Shown here one piece after another: positions 1 through 5,712 of a stretch of DNA of 7,328 bases (the stretch's first letter is position 1; each line of letters opens with the position of its first letter). A program made the position numbers and the translations under genes. Source of the DNA: Ruminococcaceae bacterium UBA866 (lineage in GTDB: Bacteria; Bacillota; Clostridia; Oscillospirales; Ruminococcaceae); NCBI GenBank assembly GCA_002295325.1, contig DBGA01000042.1, forward strand, positions 55,268-62,595, in the 5' to 3' direction. Below the pieces are notes generated by a model. That model was not told where the DNA came from. It made no database searches and worked only from the letters and a program-made list of their open reading frames with translations.

Positions 1-1102
1 TGCCCGACTTCAGTGAAACTGAAACTTGACGAGAAAGTTCGTCGATACCACTCCAAGCAGAAAGCTCTTTACTGCACACACTTTCGCCACTATGGGTTAC
101 ATACATTGGTATTTTTACAGTTTTGCAGATATTTCCCCACCAGTTAACGGCAGTTTTAAAGCTTACTTCCGCGTTTCCGATTGAAGTTGGCACTTTTACG
201 TCAACAAAGTCAACCGCCCCAGACTCAACCAATGCCTTTGTATCAGCATAACCGTCAACCAGCGACTCAAACCCTGCTTTTGTAGGGGAGCCTTCTTTCA
301 CCGTATCAGAATTTGCCCAAACGCTTGACACACGAAGTCCAATCGGCAGGGTTGCCTTTGTAATTTTAGTTTGGTTAATTACCTCATCAATGACTGCATT
401 TACGTTGTCCTTCAGCCATGTTTTATACTCGCCGGCAGAGCCATATGACTGATATTCAGCAAAGGACACACCGTTTTTCTTTGGGTAATAATTATCGATT
501 GAAATAGATGCAACCTCATAGATTGCAAGCTCTGACATAGCGTCAGCCATCGTTTGACGATTATCATATGGCAAAAAGCTATCAATCATCTCGCCATTTG
601 CATTCTTAACCCCTGTTAGGTTATAGATAACAGAAACGGTGATATCTTTTTCACTTGCCTTTTTTAATAGAATTGACAACAAGTCAACAGGAGTTGAAGA
701 TAGCTTAGTGGAGGCGAAAACAACGCTGTCATCTAGTTTTGTATCTAAAGTAATTGCGTTAAATGAAAGCGACTTTACCTCCGCAATTATTTTGTCAACC
801 TCAGCCTCAAGTGCTCCTTGTTCTGCATTGATATCCTTATAAATGTCAATCTTAGGTCTAAGCGTTACTGATTTTATGTTCTTTTTAACCTCTGATTGAT
901 AGGAAACTGGTGCAAAATGTCCCACAGGCACAACAATCCTAGGCAGAGCGTCAAGTGCCGCTGCGGCTTTCGCTTCTTTATCGTTTTTATAGATAAAGAA
1001 TGCAAAAATTCCTGATGCTACTAAAATAACTGCTGTTGCCACAATGGCGATAATTAGCATTAGCTTTTTTTGGTCAATGCCTTGTTTTTTCTTGTACGGC
1101 AA
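1..1102 (-). CDS. Membrane-anchored, diverged GHL10-like glycoside hydrolase-fold protein (3' end missing)
   Basis: This open frame has no stop before the left edge; 367 codons are visible. The chosen start is TTG at 1102-1100, eight bases after AGAGGAT (1109-1115). The first ATG, at residue 15, lies inside the membrane helix and would remove the basic N-terminus (MPYKKKQGIDQKK). Residues 14-38 form one strongly hydrophobic segment, so this is a signal anchor with the rest outside. From about residue 75 the order of motifs parallels the barrel of the upstream lipoprotein (2596-1232): SIDNYYP at 201-207 sits where that protein has HLDDYFY, LPIGLRVSS (252-260) matches its KFGISPAGG, and VDFVDVKVP (297-305) matches its IDYVMPQLY. 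The DD pair reads DN, and the QVRPHGD and HAWLNPYR motifs are replaced. I infer a GHL10-type TIM barrel with altered or lost catalysis. The family call rests on motif order only, and substrate is unknown. It is probably co-transcribed with the upstream gene. Confidence 0.72.
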   Translation of the reverse strand, partial: MPYKKKQGIDQKKLMLIIAIVATAVILVASGIFAFFIYKNDKEAKAAAALDALPRIVVPVGHFAPVSYQSEVKKNIKSVTLRPKIDIYKDINAEQGALEAEVDKIIAEVKSLSFNAITLDTKLDDSVVFASTKLSSTPVDLLSILLKKASEKDITVSVIYNLTGVKNANGEMIDSFLPYDNRQTMADAMSELAIYEVASISIDNYYPKKNGVSFAEYQSYGSAGEYKTWLKDNVNAVIDEVINQTKITKATLPIGLRVSSVWANSDTVKEGSPTKAGFESLVDGYADTKALVESGAVDFVDVKVPTSIGNAEVSFKTAVNWWGNICKTVKIPMYVTHSGESVCSKELSAWSGIDELSRQVSVSLKSG

Positions 1103-1108
1103 TTTTTT

Positions 1109-1115
1109 ATCCTCT
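1109..1115 (-). promoter_or_regulatory. Ribosome binding site that fixes the TTG start of the left-edge gene
   Basis: AGAGGAT on the minus strand lies eight bases before TTG at 1102. No ATG in the frame has a comparable site. An out-of-frame five-codon reading (ATG at 1121, stop ending at 1107) overlaps the site; I treat it as chance. Confidence 0.65.
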
Positions 1116-1135
1116 TTTCATATAACGTTTCTTGT

Positions 1136-1168
1136 TATAGTGTTTTATGTAACACATTAAACACTATA
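1136..1168. repeat. 33-bp near-perfect palindrome between the two GHL10-type genes
   Basis: The arms TATAGTGTTT (1136-1145) and AAACACTATA (1159-1168) are perfect 10-bp inverted repeats. Inside them, after one T/T mismatch, ATGT (1147-1150) pairs with ACAT (1154-1157) around a three-base centre. No T-run follows on either strand, so it does not look like an intrinsic terminator. It could be an operator for the downstream gene or an mRNA hairpin. The minus-strand TATAAC at 1138-1133 could serve as a -10, but I see no good -35 partner. Confidence 0.7.
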
Positions 1169-1181
1169 TTATGTGGGAAAC

Positions 1182-1203
1182 GGGTGGGTATCAACCCCCA
1201 CCC
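1182..1203. repeat. GC-rich hairpin downstream of the GHL10 lipoprotein gene
   Basis: GGGTGGG (1182-1188) and CCCACCC (1197-1203) form a perfect 7-bp stem with an 8-base loop, about 30 bases after the lipoprotein stop codon. On the minus strand it is followed by GTTTCCC, not a T-run. It may slow decay of the upstream mRNA or reduce read-through, but it is not a textbook terminator. Confidence 0.5.
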
Positions 1204-1231
1204 CAACAGGATACTACCCAATTTATTAATG

Positions 1232-2596
1232 CTATTTCAAAGTCAAGCCATGGATATGGTCATATCGGAACAAAGCATATCCAGTTGCCTTATAGCTATT
1301 ACCGATATCTTTAATCTGATTTTCGATTGTTGCAGCATCAAGTCTATATGGTGCTAAGCCAATATAAAGTGCAATGCTGTCCTCGGTTACAAGATTTTGC
1401 CACTTATCAAGTGACATCACATAAGGTTGGGTTGCGTGGTCATATCCCCAATAAAGCTGTGGCATAACATAGTCAATGTAACCTTTGTTTTGACACCATA
1501 ACTTTAGGTCGGTTGAAAGATAGGTCATATCCGAGCTTGGAAGTGAGTTGTTTTCCCTAAATCCACCAGCAGGGCTTATGCCAAACTTCACTGATGAATC
1601 AATTGATTTTATCCCATCATGCAACCCTTTTACAAGTGCAGTTGTGTTTGCTTTGGCTTGAGAGGCAGTATCACCGTAAGTGCTAACATTTGTGCCATAG
1701 AAATAGTCATCAAGATGTATGCCGTCAACCTTATATTTTTGGGTAATCTCTTTTGCACCATTTATAATTAACTTTTGAACCTCTTTGTTGCCTGGTTTTA
1801 ACCACCAACGCTTGTCGTCGCCAACTTGAACCATATAATCGGAACGGTTAGAGGACTCATACCATTGTTTTACAGGGAAACTTGAATTAATCAACGCCAT
1901 TTCAGCGTCATTCATTGTTCTATATGGGTTTAGCCATGCGTGGATTTCAAGGGAACGTGAATGTGCTTCACGCACCATAATTTCTAATGGATCATAGTCA
2001 ACACCCTGCCCCATTGTACCACTGATACACTTTGACCAAGGATAATATGCGGATTCATAAAAGGCATCGCCATGAGGTCTTACCTGTGCAATAACGGTGT
2101 TTAGCCCCTTGTTTACCATTGTGTCAAAGTAGGATTGAATTTTACTTGTGAAAGCAGACTCACTTGAACCAGCAAATTGCTGAAATTCAAGGAAGGACAA
2201 CCAAACTGCTTTCATCTGTGTATTCGAAAGATTTGGAGGCTCTGGTTTTGGCTCTGGCTTGCTCGATACCGGTGGCTGACTTGAAGCCGGTTTACTCGAA
2301 ACTGGTTTGCTTGAAGCAGGCTTGCTTGAAGTCGGTTTACTTGAAGTTTTATTGCTTGAGTTTTCTTTACTCACTGAATTCACCTTACCTATCTCTGATA
2401 CTATCGAAGAAACATCGCTCGACGGGGTTGAACTAAGTTCTTCTGTTGAGCTCGGATACTCTGAAACTTCACTTGAAATTTGACTTGATATCTGTGAGCC
2501 CACATCTGCTTTGACTACATTAGTGGTATTATTACTGCAACTTGCAAGTGACAACATCATAGCCACCGCAAGAGAAAATGCGACAAGTTTTTTCAT
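1232..2596 (-). CDS. GHL10 (DUF187-type) glycoside hydrolase-like lipoprotein
   Basis: 454 residues. The signal peptide is MKKLVAFSLAVAMMLSLASC with lipobox LASC (17-20), so Cys20 should be lipidated and the protein held on the outer face of the membrane. Residues 21-122 are a low-complexity Ser-rich linker ending in SSKPx repeats and a Pro/Glu/Lys tail, suited to spanning the wall. The catalytic barrel runs from about 128 to the end, with QVRPHGDAFYES (171-182), HAWLNPYR (219-226), VDGIHLDDYFYG (290-301), FGISPAGGFR (338-347) and IDYVMPQLYWG (374-384). These are hallmarks of the GHL10/YngK/COG1649 family. E. coli DigH (YddW) of this family cleaves peptide-free peptidoglycan strands, so a wall-glycan substrate is plausible here, but that is inference. 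ATG at 2596 follows GGAGGT (2607-2602) at good spacing. It has its own promoter and is the first gene of a unit with the diverged paralogue downstream. Confidence 0.9.
   Translation of the reverse strand: MKKLVAFSLAVAMMLSLASCSNNTTNVVKADVGSQISSQISSEVSEYPSSTEELSSTPSSDVSSIVSEIGKVNSVSKENSSNKTSSKPTSSKPASSKPVSSKPASSQPPVSSKPEPKPEPPNLSNTQMKAVWLSFLEFQQFAGSSESAFTSKIQSYFDTMVNKGLNTVIAQVRPHGDAFYESAYYPWSKCISGTMGQGVDYDPLEIMVREAHSRSLEIHAWLNPYRTMNDAEMALINSSFPVKQWYESSNRSDYMVQVGDDKRWWLKPGNKEVQKLIINGAKEITQKYKVDGIHLDDYFYGTNVSTYGDTASQAKANTTALVKGLHDGIKSIDSSVKFGISPAGGFRENNSLPSSDMTYLSTDLKLWCQNKGYIDYVMPQLYWGYDHATQPYVMSLDKWQNLVTEDSIALYIGLAPYRLDAATIENQIKDIGNSYKATGYALFRYDHIHGLTLK
2255..2344 (-). repeat. In-frame 15-bp repeat tract coding the SSKPx linker
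   Basis: Residues 85-114 of the lipoprotein are SSKPT, SSKPA, SSKPV, SSKPA, SSQPPV and SSKPE, from imperfect 15-bp units related to CTTGAAGCCGGTTTA on the plus strand. Such a tract may gain or lose units by replication slippage without shifting frame, which would change linker length. Confidence 0.85.
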
Positions 2597-2625
2597 ATAT
2601 TACCTCCATTTTACCCTATTCTTCT

Positions 2626-2654
2626 ATTGTATAGATTTTAAGGCATAATTTCAA
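2626..2654 (-). promoter_or_regulatory. Sigma-A-type promoter of the GHL10 lipoprotein gene
   Basis: Minus strand: -35 TTGAAA (2654-2649), a 17-base spacer and -10 TACAAT (2631-2626). Transcription should start near 2619, leaving a leader of a little over 20 bases that contains GGAGGT. It sits downstream of a probable terminator for the preceding gene, so the lipoprotein starts a new unit. Confidence 0.75.
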
Positions 2655-2772
2655 GCATTTTTAAGTATAATTATATGTGAAATTTTATAACATTAAGTCG
2701 GAAAATATATACAAAAATGCCCTTGTACAAGCAGTTTATGCCAAAAACATTAAAAAGATACATCATAACAGC

Positions 2773-2797
2773 AAAAATGGACGCCTCGAGGGTGCCC
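2773..2797 (-). terminator. Probable intrinsic terminator after the two-TM membrane protein
   Basis: Ten bases after the stop, the minus strand has GGGCACC (2797-2791), loop CTCGA, GGCGTCC (2785-2779), then ATTTTTG. The stem has seven positions with one A/C mismatch and one G/U pair, so it is moderately strong. The plus-strand reading has no adjacent T-run. It would end the murA-to-membrane-protein transcript. The remaining bases up to 2625 are AT-rich and hold only the next promoter. Confidence 0.55.
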
Positions 2798-2804
2798 AAA
2801 CATC

Positions 2805-3812
2805 TTATTTTTCTTCTTCCACGCTATATTCTAAAAGGTCGCTCTCATAATAAAACTTTGCCATATCATCAAGCGTTTTCTCTTCATTTTTTAAACCGGA
2901 AAACACAAGCTCATTTTTATTTTTTTTGCTCTCGCAATCAATGCGATAGCGTGACACTATCTCATCCGCAGTCAGATATACAAGCTCTGGTTTGACAGAT
3001 ATGTTTTCACTCTCAAAATCTGGTTTTTGATTTTGTTGCTTTACTTGCTTAAAAAGTACACGAAACTTATGTTTTGGAACGTGCTTTTCCACTTGACCGT
3101 TTAAGTCAAGTGTGATGTTATTTTGCTTAATTTGTGCAAATATTTTATTGGCATCAAGAGAATTTATTTTTTTGATTTGCTCCTTGTTGCCATCACTAAG
3201 GCTTGATAAATCACCATTAGAACAGATAGAAACCTCGGGGTTCTTACCTTTGGCAATGATTTCTTTTAACTCACTAATCGATGAAATTTCACTTTGCAAG
3301 ACATATGACGGTGCAAACTGTAGCGAAACATCAGCCTCAACTTCAGCACTAACCTCATCTGCTTTATGAACAAGGGGGGCTTTTTTTGTGGGGACGATGG
3401 GTGATTTTACCGTTTGAGTGGAAACCTCATACCTCAAATGATGATTTTTAAAACCGCTGTCACCCCTTGAAACGATATCTTGGAAGGGCAGAGCACGCAT
3501 TGTATTTTCATCTTCATCAAACACTGTATGCTCAAGCACATTTCGTACTTTTTCACTGCGATGAGCCTTTGCAAGCACTGTCCACACAATCAAAATCAAA
3601 ACAATCATTGCAGGAATTACAGTATAGTAAATATAGCCCATACTGCCCCTTGCAATGTCAAAAAAAAGCTTTATGTAGGGGGAAATGACAGCGCCACTCC
3701 CAAGATAAAATCTAAAATAGAGCAAAGAGAAAACGGATAGGAAAAACAGCAGAGTAAAAAATGCGAGGGCAATTTGTAATAAAATCGGTGCTTTTACCTT
3801 GTTTTTATCCAT
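2805..3812 (-). CDS. Unrecognised two-TM membrane protein with long cytoplasmic tail
   Basis: 335 residues; I do not recognise the family. Two hydrophobic segments are clear, at about 10-35 and 59-81, joined by a short loop (36-58). The basic N-terminus (MDKNKVK) and the basic stretch after the second helix (AKAHRSEKVR) place both ends in the cytoplasm by the positive-inside rule. The tail, 82-335, is hydrophilic and rich in Lys, Glu, Ser and Asn, with no catalytic motif I can name. It ends in an acidic region (YYESDLLEYSVEEEK). Short helical patches such as SEISSISELKEIIAKGK (174-190) and ELVYLTADEIVSRYRIDCE (286-304) might be interaction segments. ATG at 3812 follows AAGGAT (3826-3821). The gene starts 18 bases after the stop of the ylmC-like gene, so the two are very probably co-transcribed. 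A scaffold or regulatory role is possible but unsupported. Confidence 0.85.
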   Translation of the reverse strand: MDKNKVKAPILLQIALAFFTLLFFLSVFSLLYFRFYLGSGAVISPYIKLFFDIARGSMGYIYYTVIPAMIVLILIVWTVLAKAHRSEKVRNVLEHTVFDEDENTMRALPFQDIVSRGDSGFKNHHLRYEVSTQTVKSPIVPTKKAPLVHKADEVSAEVEADVSLQFAPSYVLQSEISSISELKEIIAKGKNPEVSICSNGDLSSLSDGNKEQIKKINSLDANKIFAQIKQNNITLDLNGQVEKHVPKHKFRVLFKQVKQQNQKPDFESENISVKPELVYLTADEIVSRYRIDCESKKNKNELVFSGLKNEEKTLDDMAKFYYESDLLEYSVEEEK

Positions 3813-3830
3813 AAGTTCTCATCCTTCTTT

Positions 3831-4124
3831 TTAGGTGAACAGCTTGGTAAAAAAGCCCACTTTTGGTGGCTTTCGATTTAGATATTCACCATCATTTTTT
3901 ATTAAAATGGTGTCCTCACCAATGATTTCGATGTCTTCCCATTTAATCGTCATGTCCTCATCACGTCCAAAAAGTCCAAAAAATCGAGACCGTCCATAGA
4001 CCACGATTGAAATAACCTGAGCCTTTTCTGTGTCAAAAATGATATCATCGACAAAGCCGATTTTCACTCCGTTTGTGACATTGATAATTTCCTTGTTGCG
4101 AAACTCCATAAAATATGAGGTCAT
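3831..4124 (-). CDS. YlmC/YmxH-family PRC-barrel protein
   Basis: 97 residues from the preferred start. The family signature is plain: RNKEIINVTNGVKIGFVDD near the start, SIVVYGRSRFFGLFGRDED in the middle, and a following IKWEDIEIIGEDTILI strand. This matches the PRC-barrel fold of Bacillus YlmC and YmxH, small proteins often annotated as sporulation-associated but without a settled biochemical role. The C-terminal GEYLNRKPPKVGFFTKLFT reads as a short extension. Three ATG codons in a row (4130, 4127, 4124) follow GGAGG (4136-4132); the third has the best spacing, seven bases. A GTG at 4139 would lie inside that Shine-Dalgarno. An ATG at 4109 is also possible and would begin MEFRNKEIIN, close to usual family starts. 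It lies 98 bases after rlmH and 18 before the membrane protein, so it is likely part of the same transcript. Confidence 0.87.
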   Translation of the reverse strand: MTSYFMEFRNKEIINVTNGVKIGFVDDIIFDTEKAQVISIVVYGRSRFFGLFGRDEDMTIKWEDIEIIGEDTILIKNDGEYLNRKPPKVGFFTKLFT

Positions 4125-4131
4125 CATCATC

Positions 4132-4169
4132 CCTCCCACCTAGTTGTATCAAATGTATATGCGGTGGGA
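4132..4169 (-). promoter_or_regulatory. Shine-Dalgarno of the ylmC-like gene with an overlapping hairpin
   Basis: On the minus strand TCCCACC (4169-4163) can pair perfectly with GGTGGGA (4140-4134) across a 22-base loop. The second arm overlaps the first three bases of the GGAGG ribosome binding site (4136-4132). The pairing would partly hide the site from ribosomes. Whether this controls translation or is a side effect of a repeat element is unknown. Confidence 0.45.
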
Positions 4170-4179
4170 TTTTACTTCA

Positions 4180-4194
4180 TACGCAATTTGCGTA
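4180..4194. repeat. 15-bp palindrome upstream of the ylmC-like gene
   Basis: TACGCAA (4180-4186) and TTGCGTA (4188-4194) are perfect inverted repeats about a single central T. It may be an operator, or one of the inverted repeats of a dispersed intergenic element. I find no convincing promoter beside it. Confidence 0.6.
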
Positions 4195-4201
4195 GTATCG
4201 A

Positions 4202-4223
4202 GGGCAAATATAGAATTCGTCCC
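4202..4223. repeat. Hairpin overlapping the rlmH stop codon
   Basis: GGGCAAAT (4202-4209) pairs with AATTCG-T-CCC (4215-4223) with one bulged base and, in the minus-strand RNA, one G/U pair, closing a 5-base loop. The outer base of the stem is the G of the rlmH TAG. No T-run follows on the minus strand, so termination is unlikely. Confidence 0.5.
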
Positions 4224-4699
4224 TACTTGTGATATTTCCCGTTATTGCTGATTTGAAACGCACGATAAATTTGTTCCAGTAGCATAACCCTTGCAAGCTG
4301 ATGTGGAAAGGTCATTTTAGACATAGAAAGCTTAAAGCTTCCCATAGACTTCACTTTATCAGATAGCCCATAAGAGCCACCAATGACAAAGCTAATCTCA
4401 CTTATTCCCGAGAGTGCAATCTCGTCAATTTTTGCTGAAAATTCTTCCGAACCAAGTTGTTTCCCTTCAATACAGAGTGGCAATATAGCACCTTTTGCCT
4501 TTTGCAAAATACTTTCACCTTCGGCTAATATGCATTTTGCAATCTGTGTGTCCGAGGGGTCATTTGGCAATTTGTATTCTGAAAGCTCAATCACATTCAG
4601 CTTGCAAAAAGCCGACAGCCTTTTTGTATATTCAGCCACAGCAAGGCGAAGATAGTCCTCTTTTAATTTGCCAATGCATATAACGTTGATAGTTAGCAT
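4223..4699 (-). CDS. rlmH: 23S rRNA (pseudouridine-1915-N3)-methyltransferase RlmH
   Basis: 158 residues, the usual length for this SPOUT-class enzyme. It uses S-adenosylmethionine to methylate N3 of pseudouridine 1915 (E. coli numbering) in helix 69 of 23S rRNA, acting on assembled 70S ribosomes. The N-terminal INVICIGKLKEDYLRLAVAEY, the knotted cofactor region with FVIGGSYGLSD (104-114), and the C-terminal MTFPHQLARVMLLEQIYRAF (129-148) ending in YHK (156-158) are all intact. ATG at 4699 fits the family start, but the Shine-Dalgarno is weak (only GTGA about eight bases upstream), so expression may be modest. It lies 140 bases after the WalJ-like gene. The same two genes are near neighbours in Bacillus (yycJ, yyxA, rlmH), which supports both calls. 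Confidence 0.97.
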   Translation of the reverse strand: MLTINVICIGKLKEDYLRLAVAEYTKRLSAFCKLNVIELSEYKLPNDPSDTQIAKCILAEGESILQKAKGAILPLCIEGKQLGSEEFSAKIDEIALSGISEISFVIGGSYGLSDKVKSMGSFKLSMSKMTFPHQLARVMLLEQIYRAFQISNNGKYHK

Positions 4700-4732
4700 A
4701 AATTTTTCACATCACTTTTTTCAATAAACAAT

Positions 4733-4759
4733 TTTCGCTCAAGCGTTGCTTTCACTCAA
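4733..4759 (-). repeat. Paired TTGAGYGAAA direct repeat before rlmH
   Basis: On the minus strand TTGAGTGAAA (4759-4750) recurs as TTGAGCGAAA (4742-4733), starting 17 bases later, within the 140-base gap before rlmH. It could be a protein-binding site or chance in AT-rich DNA. I see no good sigma-A promoter in the gap. Confidence 0.3.
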
Positions 4760-4785
4760 CAAAACAATAAATATGTTTCAAAGAA

Positions 4786-4841
4786 CATCTCGCTGTGCTC
4801 GATGGATTAAATTCCTAAGCTCCTACGTCGCTAAAGAATTT
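4786..4841. repeat. Two imperfect inverted repeats just after the WalJ-like gene
   Basis: The first, 4809-4841, has arms AAATTC and GAATTT, a three-pair middle with one mismatch and one wobble, then GCT/AGC around a 9-base loop; it overlaps the last bases of the stop codon. The second, 4786-4804, pairs CATC with GATG and GC with GC inside. Neither is followed by a T-run on the minus strand. They may be RNA structures between walJ and rlmH or remnants of an intergenic repeat. Confidence 0.4.
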
Positions 4842-5631
4842 ATATCTCCACAACGTCGCCGGTGCATTGTGCAGAGGCAACAGATAATATGTAATCTCTA
4901 TTCAGCTCTGAGCCTGTTTTTATCAGCTCATCAAGTGCAGATTTCATAGCAAGTTGAGGAAGATTATTTTGCTCGCTAAGGTGTCCAAGCATAAACTTTG
5001 TTGTGCCAGAGTGTAGCAAATCAACCAGCGTTTTTGCACAATCCACGTTTGAAAGATGTCCTACTGTGGAGGAAATTCTGTGCTTTAAAAAGGGTGGATA
5101 TGCTCCCATTTTCAACATTTGATCATCATAGTTAGATTCAAGCAAGATAAAGTTGCTCCCCATAATACTTTGCGAAACCTCGTCAGTAATACAACCCAAA
5201 TCGGTGCATACTACAGCAACTTTCCCGTCATTAAACTGCATTCTAAAACCCAAAGAATGGACGCTGTCATGTGGTGTTGTAAAGGAGGTTACCCCCATGT
5301 CACCCATGTCTGCGACCTTTTTATTTAACTCAATGGCTTTTCCGCCTTGAGGCAACATATCATTTTTTATCATATGTTCGATGGTTTTCCTTGAGGAATA
5401 TATCGGCACATTTAAAAGCTTGCCGATTGTTTTTAGTCCCTTTATATGGTCAGTATGCTCGTGGGTGATGAATATCCCCTTAACAGCAGAATAATCAATG
5501 CCACGAAAATCCATTTTTTGTTTGAATGAACGGAGTGACAGCCCTGCATCAACCAATATGCCATTTTTTTCGTCACCGATATATGTAGAATTGCCCTTTG
5601 ATGATGAGCAAAGTGAGTATGCAAAAGCCAT
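4840..5631 (-). CDS. walJ: WalJ/YycJ-like metallo-beta-lactamase-fold hydrolase
   Basis: 263 residues from ATG at 5631. The fold is shown by the metal-binding THEHTDH motif (His57, His59, Asp61, His62), PHD with His121, TDLG with Asp144, and GHLS motifs with His192 and His217. The N-terminal LCSSSKGNSTYIGDEKNGILVDAG matches the opening strand and turn of the YycJ group. Family members are cytoplasmic two-metal hydrolases, some with nuclease activity. In Bacillus and streptococci the gene sits in the walRK wall-homeostasis operon, though its exact role is unsettled. ATG at 5631 has GGAGG (5641-5637) five bases upstream; the longer TTG reading from 5643 would start inside that site. Here it lies between murA and rlmH, with no walR or walK in view, so the symbol reflects family, not proven operon membership. 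Confidence 0.9.
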   Translation of the reverse strand: MAFAYSLCSSSKGNSTYIGDEKNGILVDAGLSLRSFKQKMDFRGIDYSAVKGIFITHEHTDHIKGLKTIGKLLNVPIYSSRKTIEHMIKNDMLPQGGKAIELNKKVADMGDMGVTSFTTPHDSVHSLGFRMQFNDGKVAVVCTDLGCITDEVSQSIMGSNFILLESNYDDQMLKMGAYPPFLKHRISSTVGHLSNVDCAKTLVDLLHSGTTKFMLGHLSEQNNLPQLAMKSALDELIKTGSELNRDYILSVASAQCTGDVVEI

Positions 5632-5636
5632 GTTAC

Positions 5637-5641
5637 CCTCC
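5637..5641 (-). promoter_or_regulatory. Ribosome binding site fixing the WalJ-like start
   Basis: GGAGG lies five bases before ATG at 5631. The in-frame TTG at 5643 overlaps it and has no site of its own. Confidence 0.8.
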
Positions 5642-5669
5642 AAGTTGTATGTTTCCTATTATGTATTAA

Positions 5670-5689
5670 GGCGGTGATAAATCACCGCC
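5670..5689 (-). terminator. Strong hairpin between murA and the WalJ-like gene (weak terminator or attenuator)
   Basis: GGCGGTGA (5670-5677) and TCACCGCC (5682-5689) form a perfect 8-bp GC-rich stem with a 4-base loop. On the minus strand it is followed by TTAATACAT, a poor T-run, so termination is probably partial. Since I see no separate promoter for the next gene, partial read-through from murA would be a way to lower expression of the downstream genes. It could instead mark a processing or stability element. Confidence 0.5.
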
Positions 5690-5712
5690 ACATATATTTG
5701 ATTTTCGGATGC

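Noticed and set aside
639..842. Short plus-strand open frame inside the left-edge gene
   Set aside because: It lies entirely within the minus-strand GHL10-like frame, has no good ribosome site and a low-complexity product. The same holds for the other plus-strand frames across the window.
1182..1210. G-quadruplex on the minus strand
   Set aside because: Only two long G-runs lie close together, so an intramolecular quadruplex is not supported. The simple hairpin explains the pattern.
2255..2344. CRISPR-like or satellite repeat
   Set aside because: The units are short, contiguous, in frame and code a Ser/Lys/Pro linker. There are no spacers.
2717..2995. Small plus-strand gene in the gap before the lipoprotein promoter
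   Set aside because: Most of it is antisense to the membrane protein. Its start has no ribosome site, and it crosses the terminator.
3831..4139. Longer ylmC-like protein starting at GTG 4139
   Set aside because: The GTG is part of the GGTGGGAGGG ribosome site itself and would encode a spurious start.
4840..5643. Longer WalJ-like protein starting at TTG 5643
   Set aside because: The TTG overlaps the GGAGG that serves ATG 5631, and it has no upstream site.
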